From contig JAFQEJ010000049.1 of the NCBI GenBank assembly GCA_017399105.1, positions 23,945 to 87,944 on the forward strand: DNA of 64,000 nt, read 5' to 3'. The notes under the pieces are model-generated. The model saw nothing but the letters and a program-made list of their open reading frames with translations, did no database searches and had not been told where the DNA came from. Below are positions 43,505 to 52,161 of the stretch, one piece after another. This DNA comes from Clostridia bacterium. Lineage in GTDB: Bacteria; Bacillota; Clostridia; Oscillospirales; CAG-272. The position numbers and the translations under genes were made by a program. The stretch's first letter is position 1. Every line of letters starts with the position of its first letter.

Positions 43505-44839
43505 ATGACAGAAACCGTAAAATCCTTTTTAACCGAAAAAAATTACACCGCAATCAAAAATCTTCTTTCTCCCATGAATTCGGCAGACATCGAGCACATT
43601 CTGGAGGAGCTTCCCTTTGAGATGCTGCCTGTAGTCTTCCGTCTGCTGCCAAAAGAACTGGCGGCAGAGACCTTTGCAGAGATGCAGAGCGACATGCAGC
43701 AGTATCTGATCAAAAAATTCAGCGATCATGAGCTGAAAGAGGTGCTCTCCGAGATGTATGTCGATGATACTGTCGATCTGATCGAGGAGATGCCCGCCAA
43801 TGTGGTCAGCCGTATTCTCAAATACAGTGACCCCGAAACCCGCTCTGCAATCAATGCTATTCTGCAGTATCCCAGCGATTCTGCGGGCAGCATCATGACC
43901 ATTGAGTATGTGGAGCTGAAGGCACACATGACCATCGACGATGCCTTCTCGATCATCCGACGCACCGGCGTGGATAAGGAGACGGTCTACACCTGTTATG
44001 TGACCGACGGTAACCGCAAGCTCATCGGCGTGGTGACGGTAGCGGAGATGTTCCTTTCCGATCCGTCGACTAAAATCGGCGAGATCATGGAAACAAATGT
44101 CATTTTCGTCAACACCCGCGATGACAAAGAGGCGGCTGCCATCACCTTCAACAAATACGGATTTCTCGCGCTCCCTGTAGTAGACAACGAACAGCGGCTT
44201 GTGGGAATTATCACATTCGATGATGCGATTTATGTCATTCAGGAAGAGAACACAGAGGATATGGAAATCATGGCGGCGATGAGCCCTTCGGACAAGCCCT
44301 ACATGAAAACCGGTGTCCTCGAAATAGTAAAAAACCGTATTCCCTGGCTGCTTTTGCTTATGATCTCGGCAGCCTTTACCGGCGGCATCATCTCAGGCTT
44401 TGAATCTGCGCTGGCGGCACAGGTGGTGCTGACCTCCTTCATCCCGATGCTGATGGATACGGGAGGAAACGCAGGAGGTCAGGCTTCGGTAACCATCATC
44501 CGCGGTCTTTCGCTGGGAGAAATTGAGTTTAAAAACATCTTCCGCATCATCTGGAAGGAGCTGCGCGTAGCACTGATCTGCGGCGTGACCATGGCGGCGG
44601 CAAACTTCATCAAGATCATGCTGGTCGATCAGGTGTCTGCGCTGATTGCGGCGGTGGTTTGCTTCACCCTGCTTGCTACAGTGCTTATCGCCAATGTGGT
44701 AGGCTGCATTCTGCCTGTTCTGGCAAAAAAGGTGGGATTTGATCCTGCTGTCATGGCATCGCCTTTTATCACTACCATCGTCGATGCCCTCTCGCTGCTC
44801 ATTTACTTCGGCATCGCACGGTTACTGCTGGGAATATAA
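43505..44839 (+). CDS. mgtE: magnesium transporter MgtE
   Basis: Mg2+-gated channel of the inner membrane. 444 residues, the usual length. The N-terminal MgtE_N helical domain (residues 1-130), a pair of CBS domains (IMTIEYVELKAHMTIDDAFSIIRRTG and IMETNVIFVNTRDDKEAAAITFNKYG) and five C-terminal membrane segments with MDTGGNAGGQAS lining the pore are all visible. CAGGAGG lies 7 bases before the ATG. Expression is probably controlled by the leader described above. Confidence 0.96.
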   Translation: MTETVKSFLTEKNYTAIKNLLSPMNSADIEHILEELPFEMLPVVFRLLPKELAAETFAEMQSDMQQYLIKKFSDHELKEVLSEMYVDDTVDLIEEMPANVVSRILKYSDPETRSAINAILQYPSDSAGSIMTIEYVELKAHMTIDDAFSIIRRTGVDKETVYTCYVTDGNRKLIGVVTVAEMFLSDPSTKIGEIMETNVIFVNTRDDKEAAAITFNKYGFLALPVVDNEQRLVGIITFDDAIYVIQEENTEDMEIMAAMSPSDKPYMKTGVLEIVKNRIPWLLLLMISAAFTGGIISGFESALAAQVVLTSFIPMLMDTGGNAGGQASVTIIRGLSLGEIEFKNIFRIIWKELRVALICGVTMAAANFIKIMLVDQVSALIAAVVCFTLLATVLIANVVGCILPVLAKKVGFDPAVMASPFITTIVDALSLLIYFGIARLLLGI

Positions 44840-44857
44840 GTTTCAAGGAGAATCCTC

Positions 44858-45442
44858 ATGCAATCAAACAAAGAAATCATCAAGCTGCTGGACAAGCACA
44901 AGCCTGCGTGGTACAGCCTGGGTTTCCGTTATGAAAATCCTCCGAGTGCGGTTCGTTATTTCTGTACGCCGATGCGTGCGCTGATCTTTGCATCGTTGGG
45001 AGTGGACGGCATACACTACTGCATCATTCCGTCGCTGGGAGACTTTGTGTTTGTTGTCAATCCCATGCCTGCCGATGATCGCCATGTCATCCCGGTCGCC
45101 GCAAATCTGGCTGAATTTTTGAGCCTTGTGCACACCCTTGAGGGTACACAGCTGCTTGATCAGATGATCCTGTGGGATGAAGCGCAATTCAACGAACAGT
45201 GGAGCGCACACCGCGAAGCGAAGGATGATGCACGTACCGCAGAGCTTGATGAGCTTGCATCACTCTTTGAGGTAACGCAGCTTGCAGATCCATACAATTA
45301 TGTGCGAAGCATTGCCGACAGCTTTGACGGCAGCAGAATTGAGTATTCGCACGAATATTATGACACGCTGGGACTGGTGCCGGTGAAGCATCGGGCGAAT
45401 GATTTCGTCAGTGTTATCGTCAAGCATATACCAAAAAAATAA
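44858..45442 (+). CDS. conserved hypothetical protein
   Basis: 194 residues with no signal peptide. It has a pattern (FCTPMRALIFASLGVDGIHYCIIPS, AANLAEFLSLVHTLEGTQLLDQM, WDEAQFNEQW) that I recall from small Firmicutes proteins with loose similarity to SMI1/KNR4 (SUKH)-like folds, but I cannot assign it with confidence. It follows mgtE by 18 bases with an AAGGAG site and shares its terminator, so it is probably cotranscribed. Confidence 0.7.
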   Translation: MQSNKEIIKLLDKHKPAWYSLGFRYENPPSAVRYFCTPMRALIFASLGVDGIHYCIIPSLGDFVFVVNPMPADDRHVIPVAANLAEFLSLVHTLEGTQLLDQMILWDEAQFNEQWSAHREAKDDARTAELDELASLFEVTQLADPYNYVRSIADSFDGSRIEYSHEYYDTLGLVPVKHRANDFVSVIVKHIPKK

Positions 45443-45452
45443 TAGCATTAGG

Positions 45453-45486
45453 GATGTTGCAAATTTCCATTTGCAACATCTTTTTT
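45453..45486 (+). terminator. Terminator after the mgtE operon
   Basis: A perfect 12-bp stem (GATGTTGCAAAT with ATTTGCAACATC) and TTTTTT. The GTTGCAAAT core recurs in the hairpin at 63974. Confidence 0.92.
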
Positions 45487-45487
45487 C

Positions 45488-45516
45488 TTGACAGAACCTC
45501 CGTGCTGTGTTATAGT
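45488..45516 (+). promoter_or_regulatory. Sigma-A promoter for UroD-like 2
   Basis: TTGACA and TATAGT are separated by 17 bases. It starts two bases after the previous terminator; about 120 untranslated bases follow with no recognised motif. Confidence 0.85.
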
Positions 45517-45641
45517 GTAGATAATGATCAATACAGTTGCTCTAATAGCTTTATTGTATCACAAATCTGATTTCTGTCAGGCTGACGCACGAGGTAGAAC
45601 ATGATCATAGATCGTTGTAGGCAGCAGATAGGAGGGTATTC

Positions 45642-46724
45642 ATGATTCACTTTTACGAAGAAGATTACGCAAAACTCCGCGAGACCTATCGCAAATGGTG
45701 GAGGGGAGAGCTTCACCGTCCCATCGTACCGCTGATTACAACAGGCTATGATATTGAGGGAGAGCTCGGCAGTTACTCTCCCTTTGAATTCGGCACGGCA
45801 TGGGACTTTTCCCTCTCGCCGAAGGATTTTATCAAATTCTGGGATCTGCATTTCTCCACCCTTCGATGGCACGGAGATGCCTTTCCCTTCTTCCCTACCA
45901 CTTGCTTCGGTCCTGGTACTATGGCGGCATTTCTCGGATGCAGACCGATCTCCGCACAGCACACGGTTTGGTTTGAGCCACCGGAAAAGGACATTCCCAT
46001 CGAAGAGCTCCACTTTGAGGCAGATGATAACAATCCCTACCTTCGCCGAGTTCTCGATGTATATGAAGCTGCCATGGAAAAATGGCACGGTCAGGTTGTT
46101 GTAGGCATGATCGACATCGGTGGTGTGATGGATGTGCTCCAGAGCTTCCGTGGCGCTGAGAATCTGCTGACCGATCTGTACGACGATCCGGATGAGGTTC
46201 TTCGCTGTGTGAAGGAGCTGCAGGGATTATGGCGTTATTATTACGAAAAGATCATTGGTATGATGGGAAGTGACGCGCCCGGCTATTCCCAGTGGCTCAA
46301 TCTCTACTGCGAAAATCCATCCTATATCCTGCAGAGTGACTTCTCCTATATGATCGGTCCCGATATGTTCGATCGGTTTGTCGCCCCTGAGCTGGCGGAG
46401 ACTGCATCGTGGCTCGACCGTGTGGTTTATCACATGGACGGCATCGGGCAGATTCCCCATCTTGACAGTCTGCTGAAGATCGATGGAATCAAGGGCATCC
46501 AGTGGGTTCCGGGTTCCGGTGCCCCCGAGGAGCAAAACTGGGATGATCTGCTCACCCGTATCCTCGATGCGGGGCTCAAGCTGCTCTCCTGCAATCAGAA
46601 TCCAGACGGAACGCCCATCGCTATCGCAAAGGATCCGGGGCAGCTCTATTTCTGGGAGCGATATTATCACAAGGATGATCCCGGAGCACAAGCATATGCG
46701 GAAATTTGCAACATTTCACTATAA
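45642..46724 (+). CDS. uroporphyrinogen decarboxylase-fold protein, paralogue 2
   Basis: 360 residues. Weakly related to the UroD barrel, recognised by the late motif VVYHMDGIGQIPHLDSLLKIDGIKGIQWVPGSG, and by the N-terminal RKWWRGELHRPIVPL. GGAGGG lies 7 bases before the ATG. It is much diverged from paralogue 1, so they are unlikely to share a substrate. Function unknown. Confidence 0.75.
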   Translation: MIHFYEEDYAKLRETYRKWWRGELHRPIVPLITTGYDIEGELGSYSPFEFGTAWDFSLSPKDFIKFWDLHFSTLRWHGDAFPFFPTTCFGPGTMAAFLGCRPISAQHTVWFEPPEKDIPIEELHFEADDNNPYLRRVLDVYEAAMEKWHGQVVVGMIDIGGVMDVLQSFRGAENLLTDLYDDPDEVLRCVKELQGLWRYYYEKIIGMMGSDAPGYSQWLNLYCENPSYILQSDFSYMIGPDMFDRFVAPELAETASWLDRVVYHMDGIGQIPHLDSLLKIDGIKGIQWVPGSGAPEEQNWDDLLTRILDAGLKLLSCNQNPDGTPIAIAKDPGQLYFWERYYHKDDPGAQAYAEICNISL

Positions 46725-46731
46725 GCAAACA

Positions 46732-46767
46732 ACGGACTGCATGTCAATTGTTGATAATGCAGTCCGT
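46732..46767. terminator. Bidirectional terminator
   Basis: ACGGACTGCAT pairs perfectly with ATGCAGTCCGT, followed by TTTCATTTTATTTT on the plus strand. Confidence 0.85.
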
Positions 46768-46773
46768 TTCATT

Positions 46774-47151
46774 TTATTTTTTCTTCTTTTTTTTGCATTT
46801 TTTGTCTTTCTTATCCTTTGGGTCTTTTTTATCCTTCTTTTTGTCTTTCTTCTTGTCTTTTTTATCTTTTTTATCTTTTTTCTTTTTATCCTTCTTGCTC
46901 TTCTCAGCCTTTTTCGCTTCTTCGTTCATTTCATCTTCAAGGGCATCAAGCCTCTCGAGGAAGTCATTAGCGTTTCCGCAGACAACAAACTCACCGTCAA
47001 TGAAACCACAGGCTTTTCCTTCAAGCTCGGGATATTTTTTCAGGCATTTTCCGTTACAGCCAATAGAACACTTATCTATCCCTACCCTGTCCACAAGCAG
47101 CTTCACATCAAAGCCACAGCATTTTTTACACACCCGAATCTTTTTTCCCAT
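46774..47151 (-). CDS. DUF1450-like cysteine-rich protein with lysine/aspartate tail
   Basis: 125 residues. The first 70 match the DUF1450/YuzB pattern, with cysteines in VCKKCC, CSIGCNGKC and ACGFIDGEFVVCGN that could hold an iron-sulfur cluster or zinc. The last 45 residues are almost only Lys and Asp in KKDKK units. AAGGAGA lies 6 bases before the ATG, and a consensus promoter supports a real gene. The tail could bind nucleic acid or be disordered. Confidence 0.78.
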   Translation of the reverse strand: MGKKIRVCKKCCGFDVKLLVDRVGIDKCSIGCNGKCLKKYPELEGKACGFIDGEFVVCGNANDFLERLDALEDEMNEEAKKAEKSKKDKKKKDKKDKKDKKKDKKKDKKDPKDKKDKKCKKKKKK

Positions 47152-47181
47152 TGTTAATCTCCTTATAATGACTTTCTTCTA

Positions 47182-47210
47182 ATTATAGCGTATTCCGCAA
47201 AAAAATACAA
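47182..47210 (-). promoter_or_regulatory. Sigma-A promoter for the DUF1450-like gene
   Basis: On the minus strand TTGTAT and TATAAT are separated by 17 bases. Confidence 0.78.
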
Positions 47211-47219
47211 GAGTGATTC

Positions 47220-48440
47220 TCATTCATAATAGCGGTCGAGCACATCGCTGACAACCTCTGACCAAAAAATCAGATTGTGTGGCTTATAGGAAACGGTGCT
47301 GATATCCTTGAGCACAAACTCACAGGGACAGCCATGTCGCAGGCAGGCTTTAACGGTGTCTTCAATCTCACGCCTTACGGTTTCTGGATCGGTATCGAGA
47401 GCGACAAAAGCGGGATTGGGTTTGCGGGCATACACAAAATCTCCGCCGATCTGTTCGGCACAGACCTCCACATTCGACCATGGACTGACACCGATCTTAC
47501 GCAGATTGGAAATTTCGCGGATCACTTCCATTTTGTTGTCCAGCGGCTCACAGCAGCCATAATAGGAATATGCACAACGTTCTGCCAGCGGTTTGATGTA
47601 GTCGATTTCAAACTCCTTGTGCATGGCAGGCGAAACGGTGGAAAACATCTGCGCCATGCCGCGATACCAGCCCTGCTTCCATCCTTTCTCTCCGAGATCG
47701 CTGATATAAGCGGGGGTACAGTGCACAGTGGGAACCTCCGCATCGTTCAGTCCCAGCGATTCCACCTGATCCATCTCGGCGGCAATGGCAGCGGTCATCT
47801 TCTCCATCAGTAAATGAAGATATTCGGGGCGCTCGTACATATCCATGAGGATAGGCTCTACCCCGCGCAGAGAGGACAGCGTATCCCAGGGGGCAGAATA
47901 GATCGATCCCGAACCACGCAGAATCACGGGCATACTGTCACCAAAGAGTTCGCTGAAATAGGCAACATGCTCTGCGTCCCAGTCTGGATGAGGAGTAATG
48001 ATCGGCAGCCTGATCATCTCAGCGGCAGCTTCATCCTCCAATACATCGCGGTAACAATGGGAGACGATGTGGTTTTTATTGTCGGTAGAGATGATATCTT
48101 CGTCGACCGATATACCGATGCCGCTGGAGGTAAAGGCTTTATACACCGGAAAGAAAGGTTCAATGATGGCATCCGCCTTAAAGTGACGGCAGCGATAGAG
48201 CCCCATTCGCAGATGCCATTCAGCCGAACGGGCGAGATTCTCCTCGCAGCGCAGGATAAGCTCATCATCTATGTTCATCTCAAACCAGGGAATCTCGTCG
48301 ATGAGCACAGGGGGACGGACGATTTGCAGGTCGTTGGTTGCTTTCATTCGGGAGACGGCGGCCTTCTGCTTTTCGGAGCAGGCATATTCCATATACTGTT
48401 TTGCCAGTTCGCGGATAATCTGTTGATCCTGTTTGTTCAT
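47220..48440 (-). CDS. uroporphyrinogen decarboxylase-fold protein, paralogue 3
   Basis: 406 residues. The C-terminal half shows the barrel motifs CAYSYYGCCEPLDNKMEVIREISNLRKIGVSPWSNVE and the N-terminus has an added helical region (QQIIRELAKQYMEYACSEKQKAAVSRMKA). It is only distantly related to the other two copies. It follows a ceramidase-like lipoprotein gene by 12 bases in one operon. Confidence 0.78.
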   Translation of the reverse strand: MNKQDQQIIRELAKQYMEYACSEKQKAAVSRMKATNDLQIVRPPVLIDEIPWFEMNIDDELILRCEENLARSAEWHLRMGLYRCRHFKADAIIEPFFPVYKAFTSSGIGISVDEDIISTDNKNHIVSHCYRDVLEDEAAAEMIRLPIITPHPDWDAEHVAYFSELFGDSMPVILRGSGSIYSAPWDTLSSLRGVEPILMDMYERPEYLHLLMEKMTAAIAAEMDQVESLGLNDAEVPTVHCTPAYISDLGEKGWKQGWYRGMAQMFSTVSPAMHKEFEIDYIKPLAERCAYSYYGCCEPLDNKMEVIREISNLRKIGVSPWSNVEVCAEQIGGDFVYARKPNPAFVALDTDPETVRREIEDTVKACLRHGCPCEFVLKDISTVSYKPHNLIFWSEVVSDVLDRYYE

Positions 48441-48452
48441 CGCGATTCTCCT

Positions 48453-49787
48453 TTATTTGGTCAGTTTTTTCAGTGCACGCTCAAACGCTTCTGCAATCGC
48501 TTCGGCGGCACGGGGAGAGGTAGAGTTGGTCTCCTCGTAGTGATCGCCCTCGGCTTCGGCAATATAGGGGAGATTCTCATCGAGTACAAAATCGCTCGGC
48601 GGGATGACATAGCCAAGCTCATCGTTGGCAAGTCCAACAATAACAAGATTTTCGATTCCGTAAGCTTCTGCAATTTCTTCGAGCGGTGCGGGATCGGTAT
48701 CATTGCCCGTGCCGAAAACAAGCTCGGGAAAGATTTCGCAGGGAAGCAATGCCAATGTCAGATCACCAAGCTGTATCAGGGTCAGCTCACTTCTGATGGA
48801 GTAGCCTCCGAAGAGTCCGCGCTTTACATCATTCTGCAGTATACCGAGAAATTTATAATAGATGAAGAGCGTATTCTCCATGGGCAGCTCAAACTCCACC
48901 CGAACGGTTTTAATTGACTGATCAATGGGACGTTCATCGGCGGTGTAGATATAGCAATTGACCAGCTGTTCGCCTGTCAGATCACGGTTTACTACAGCGT
49001 CTCCTTCAAAAAGTTCGGGCGTCATGATCAGACCGCCGATTGCACCGGGAAGAAAGAGCATTTCCTCGCCTACTTCGGCAATCAGATCGCTCATGACACC
49101 GGGGAAATCCCGCGAAAGCAGGAGATTGTCCCCTCTCAGCGACTCGGCATGGGCCGCATATGAGATGACACGGATGCCGCGCTTCCCTGCCGAATCCCGA
49201 TCAATATGAATCTGATAGAGGTTGGAATCCCACACCTGCGGGTCACGGGAATCCTCTTGAAATCCCTTGGTTGGCGTGGATGCATAGGAAAGAACAGCGT
49301 GAGAGCGGTCTTCATAGGCGGCTTTTGCAGACTTCACCGCCGCGCTGATCAGACATTTCATGAATTCGGAATTTTTTCCCTCCATGGCAACAGGTCCCCA
49401 AAGTCCCAGCGTATCGATTCCCGCATGGGTATGGGTTGCTATCACATTGACCGAATCACAGCCCGTTTCGCGGCAAAAGGGGTCAAGTCGGCTGCGGATT
49501 TCTTCAACCGTATCGCTCGCAAGAGCAACACAGTCAATCGAGATGAGCAAAATTGAGGTCTCGCCATCCTCCAGCCAAAGCGCACTTGCTCTCTGATAAT
49601 CAAGCACCCCCTCAATTTCTCTTCCGTTGCGGTAGCCTGCGATATAGAGCGGCGCATCGGTCTCGGGCGGAACAATCTCGACGGCGGCAAAACCTGCACT
49701 GTATTCGTGTGGGACAGCTTCCTTCCCTGTACAACCGGTCAGAAAGAGTGCGAGCATAATGAAAATTAAAAGAATCCATCTTTTCAC
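48453..49787 (-). CDS. neutral/alkaline ceramidase-like lipoprotein
   Basis: 444 residues. A signal peptide with lipobox FLTGC (about residues 15-19) places it on the outer surface. The N-terminal domain resembles neutral ceramidases, with the metal-site motif VIATHTHAGIDTLG (about residue 115). The usual long ceramidase C-terminal domain is absent. GTG 49787 starts 6 bases after the previous stop. Substrates outside ceramide are common among bacterial relatives, so the lipid role is unproven. Confidence 0.8.
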   Translation of the reverse strand: MKRWILLIFIMLALFLTGCTGKEAVPHEYSAGFAAVEIVPPETDAPLYIAGYRNGREIEGVLDYQRASALWLEDGETSILLISIDCVALASDTVEEIRSRLDPFCRETGCDSVNVIATHTHAGIDTLGLWGPVAMEGKNSEFMKCLISAAVKSAKAAYEDRSHAVLSYASTPTKGFQEDSRDPQVWDSNLYQIHIDRDSAGKRGIRVISYAAHAESLRGDNLLLSRDFPGVMSDLIAEVGEEMLFLPGAIGGLIMTPELFEGDAVVNRDLTGEQLVNCYIYTADERPIDQSIKTVRVEFELPMENTLFIYYKFLGILQNDVKRGLFGGYSIRSELTLIQLGDLTLALLPCEIFPELVFGTGNDTDPAPLEEIAEAYGIENLVIVGLANDELGYVIPPSDFVLDENLPYIAEAEGDHYEETNSTSPRAAEAIAEAFERALKKLTK

Positions 49788-49793
49788 AGCAGC

Positions 49794-50177
49794 TCACATC
49801 CCTTCAAAACCACCTTTGCCAATCACATCTGCAAGCGAGAGCAGCACATCTCCGAAGAGAATGCCATTCACCGAGGATGCGTATAGAGCAAAGGTAAGCA
49901 TAATCAAAAAAACAGGCAGTCCGATCAGAATCGCAGACCACCGCTTCAGTTTAGCTGCGGGAAAGCAGTATGCAAGCGAAAGCGCATAGAGCAGCAGGAT
50001 CGGCATGCGAATATCGGCAGTACGGAGTTGAGAGAAGATCGCAGCAAACTGTTCCTCGGCGGCAAGATAAAGAAAAAGTGCAAGGTTGCGCAGGATCAGC
50101 CGTGCTGTCATCGAAAGAGCAAGGGTGAGGACAGCGGCGGCGGAAAGGATGCGGGGGAGCGGAGTTTTTGTCGGCAT
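49794..50177 (-). CDS. small membrane protein
   Basis: 127 residues with four hydrophobic segments. ATG 50177 has AAAGGAG upstream; a longer frame of six more codons covers that site and is rejected. It opens the operon with the ceramidase-like and UroD-like 3 genes. No family recognised. Confidence 0.7.
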   Translation of the reverse strand: MPTKTPLPRILSAAAVLTLALSMTARLILRNLALFLYLAAEEQFAAIFSQLRTADIRMPILLLYALSLAYCFPAAKLKRWSAILIGLPVFLIMLTFALYASSVNGILFGDVLLSLADVIGKGGFEGM

Positions 50178-50221
50178 GGGCAAAGCTCCTTTCAAACAAA
50201 GAATAAGGCTGTTTATGCTTT

Positions 50222-50250
50222 ATTGTAACATGAAGCACCAGAATATGCAA
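50222..50250 (-). promoter_or_regulatory. Sigma-A promoter for the ceramidase-like operon
   Basis: On the minus strand TTGCAT and TACAAT are separated by 17 bases. Confidence 0.8.
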
Positions 50251-50283
50251 TAAAAAAGAGCAGCAAATTTGGCTCTTTTTTAT
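50250..50283. terminator. Bidirectional terminator
   Basis: ATAAAAAAGAGC pairs with GCTCTTTTTTAT. It would stop transcription from the pseudogene to its right. Confidence 0.82.
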
Positions 50284-50339
50284 TTTATTACAGATATATA
50301 ACCGAATTCTTCAACTCAAAATCCGGATTGAAAATATAC

Positions 50340-50874
50340 TCATATTCGTCTCTGCTCTGAGTATGGGGAGAAATTCAAGCAATTGGCAATTGGATCAAGG
50401 ACATCCTCGGCAAAGACCAGCTCATCATCAAGCTGTATTTTATCGCAGAATTCTGCTGTATTTCTCACTTTGTCTGTCCATAGAGTGTATTCCGCTATTC
50501 TGTTGAATCCATATTCTTCCTTCAACGATTCTTTTATCTCCTCATCAATAGCAGTGTCAGTCCATGCATTATGCCATTTATGGCATCGATCAGATTTATA
50601 TATAGATAATCACTGTCAAAGCAGGCCCCCCAACACATCTGTCTGTAACACACGTGAAATCGGTGCTGCAATTGCTTCGTAATCCTCTGGCATTTCGAAA
50701 TGAAGCTTTTCCGAACAGATTGTCACCCAATCAGACTCTTCAGCCGAAAAAACTGCGATTTCACCGAAGGTTTCTTATAATTCTTTGAGCACATACTCAC
50801 ACACCGTATTCACATCGACCGATGCATTTTTTCGAATACTGATATTGGAAAAGAAGTTTTCCATAAACAATTAT
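50340..50874 (-). pseudogene. broken small gene of unknown family
   Basis: Read on the minus strand from ATG 50874, a protein of about 175 residues can be rebuilt by passing one in-frame stop (after VCEYVLKEL) and two frameshifts. Its parts read MENFFSNISIRKNASVD, TFGEIAVFSAEESDWVT, CFDSDYLYINLIDA and a C-terminal piece from about 50525. The CFDSDYLYINL-type motif occurs in small conserved Firmicutes proteins of unknown function. At least three lesions mean it is inactive. Confidence 0.7.
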
Positions 50875-50925
50875 CACCTAAAAAACATTTTATCACGGGA
50901 ATATCACATATCACCGAACATAAAA

Positions 50926-50965
50926 AAATCCGACCCCTTCGCCTATTGGCCTTAGGTTCGGATTT
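50926..50965 (-). terminator. Hairpin left of the prophage, probably the original tRNA-Leu terminator
   Basis: AAATCCGA pairs with TCGGATTT; on the minus strand TTTTTTT follows. Before the prophage inserted, it would have lain about 10 bases after the tRNA-Leu 3' end. Confidence 0.72.
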
Positions 50966-50968
50966 CTA

Positions 50969-50987
50969 CCGTTCTGGTGCGGGTAAC
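50969..50987. repeat. Left attachment core of the prophage
   Basis: CCGTTCTGGTGCGGGTAAC, identical to 60799-60817. It contains the CCA end and acceptor of tRNA-Leu (complement). The next bases, GAACCTG, also match the tRNA if 7 bases are skipped. Confidence 0.85.
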
Positions 50988-51003
50988 GAACCTGTTATTA
51001 TTA

Positions 51004-51363
51004 TCAATAAATCCTTATAATACAAACACTTTTATAATATATGGTGCATTTCATGATGCATTTAAACGGCAGCACATAGGTGGAGTCACAAATGCCCTGC
51101 TGGATTGCCTGAATACCGCCTGTGATGTTGTTGAGCGCGAATCCCTCATTGATGTCGGCACGTGTAGCCATGCCCTGGAATCCGGCACCGCCGCCGAAGC
51201 CGCCGCCAAAGCCATAGCCGCCGCCCCACAGACCGAAGAGCAGGAAGAGGATGATCCAGTCACCCCACATGCCGCCGCCCCAGCCGCCGTTGTTATCGTT
51301 GCCGCATGTGCATGCACGGATATCAGCGGGAGTCATTTCACTTACTGTCATTTTTTCATACAC
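51004..51363 (-). CDS. truncated glycine-rich phage membrane protein
   Basis: 119 residues. GGWGGGMWGDWIILFLLFGLWGGG forms one hydrophobic segment, followed by a glycine-rich stretch and RADINEGFALNNITGGIQAIQQGICDSTY, seen in many Clostridia phage proteins that are longer and continue with helical repeats. Here the last 22 residues come from the attachment-arm DNA, so the gene is cut short by the prophage end. The upstream gene lies 65 bases away. Confidence 0.65.
   Translation of the reverse strand: MYEKMTVSEMTPADIRACTCGNDNNGGWGGGMWGDWIILFLLFGLWGGGYGFGGGFGGGAGFQGMATRADINEGFALNNITGGIQAIQQGICDSTYVLPFKCIMKCTIYYKSVCIIRIY
51041..51063 (+). repeat. Left arm-type repeat of the prophage
   Basis: ATGGTGCAT-T-TCATG-A-TGCATTT, 21 of 23 bases identical and in the same direction as 60660-60682. 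It lies 53 bases inside the left core. Probably an integrase arm-binding site. Confidence 0.6.
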
Positions 51364-51428
51364 CTCTTTCTTTTTTGTTATTGTTGTTTTGTTAATCTAT
51401 ATCAGCCCCTCGCGCGCGGAGCTCGATA

Positions 51429-51653
51429 TCAAAAGCCATATCTGGATTTGATCCTGCCGAACATGCCGCCCATCTGCTGTGCTCGCTGCTGTACCGCATT
51501 GAGCTGCTCCTGTGAGATTCTGCCCGACTGTACCATCTGATTGATGATCGCCCTGGGATTCTGCCCTCGCATCTGCTGCATGAAGCTGTCGAAGCTTCCC
51601 AACATATCCCCCTGCGGCTGTCCCTGCATCTCGCTGTAAAGCTTGTTAGCCAT
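51429..51653 (-). CDS. small phage protein
   Basis: 74 residues, helical, Gln/Met-rich (MQQMRGQNPRAIINQMVQSGRISQEQLNAVQQRAQQMGGM). ATG 51653 has GGAGG 9 bases upstream, inside the 3' end of the next gene. No known function. Confidence 0.6.
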   Translation of the reverse strand: MANKLYSEMQGQPQGDMLGSFDSFMQQMRGQNPRAIINQMVQSGRISQEQLNAVQQRAQQMGGMFGRIKSRYGF

Positions 51654-52158
51654 TCTCCTCAACCTCCGTTACCTTGTTGTTTTTCTTTGGAGCTGCTGCC
51701 GTTGCCTGCGCCGCAACAGCCGCACGGAATGCGTCGAACTCCTCCCTCGTGATGTATCCCGACAGATCAATCTGTGGTGTCGCCGGCTGCGCTGCAGGCT
51801 GTGCCGCCGCCGCATATGCATCATTTGTCCGCTCGGTATAATCGAAATATCTCAGAGGCATCGGAATGCCGCTTGCATCGGCTGTCTTGATGTAGAATAC
51901 ATCCGCTTCGGTGTCCATCAGAAATGCTCTCACGCCCGGTGCCACAAGGAAGCTCTTCGCACCTGCTTCACCTTGCACCCATGCGAACGTGTTCTGCCAG
52001 CCTCCGGACGGAAGCTGCGGCATCTGCGGTGCCTGCTGCTGTGCTGCATTTCTCCACTGGGCGAGCTGATCCGGCATAGCCCCATTATTCGGTGCTGCGT
52101 ATCCCTGCGGATACTGTTGCTGCTGTCCATACTGTGGATAATACTGATTGCCAAACAT
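51646..52158 (-). CDS. phage hypothetical protein
   Basis: 170 residues. A Gln/Tyr/Pro-rich N-terminus is followed by a compact domain (GGWQNTFAWVQGEAGAKSFLVAPGVRAFLMDTEADVFYIKTAD) and an alanine-rich linker with a short helix. It resembles late accessory proteins of Clostridia phages. Overlaps the 74-residue gene by 8 bases. Confidence 0.65.
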   Translation of the reverse strand: MFGNQYYPQYGQQQQYPQGYAAPNNGAMPDQLAQWRNAAQQQAPQMPQLPSGGWQNTFAWVQGEAGAKSFLVAPGVRAFLMDTEADVFYIKTADASGIPMPLRYFDYTERTNDAYAAAAQPAAQPATPQIDLSGYITREEFDAFRAAVAAQATAAAPKKNNKVTEVEENG

Positions 52159-52161
52159 GCG

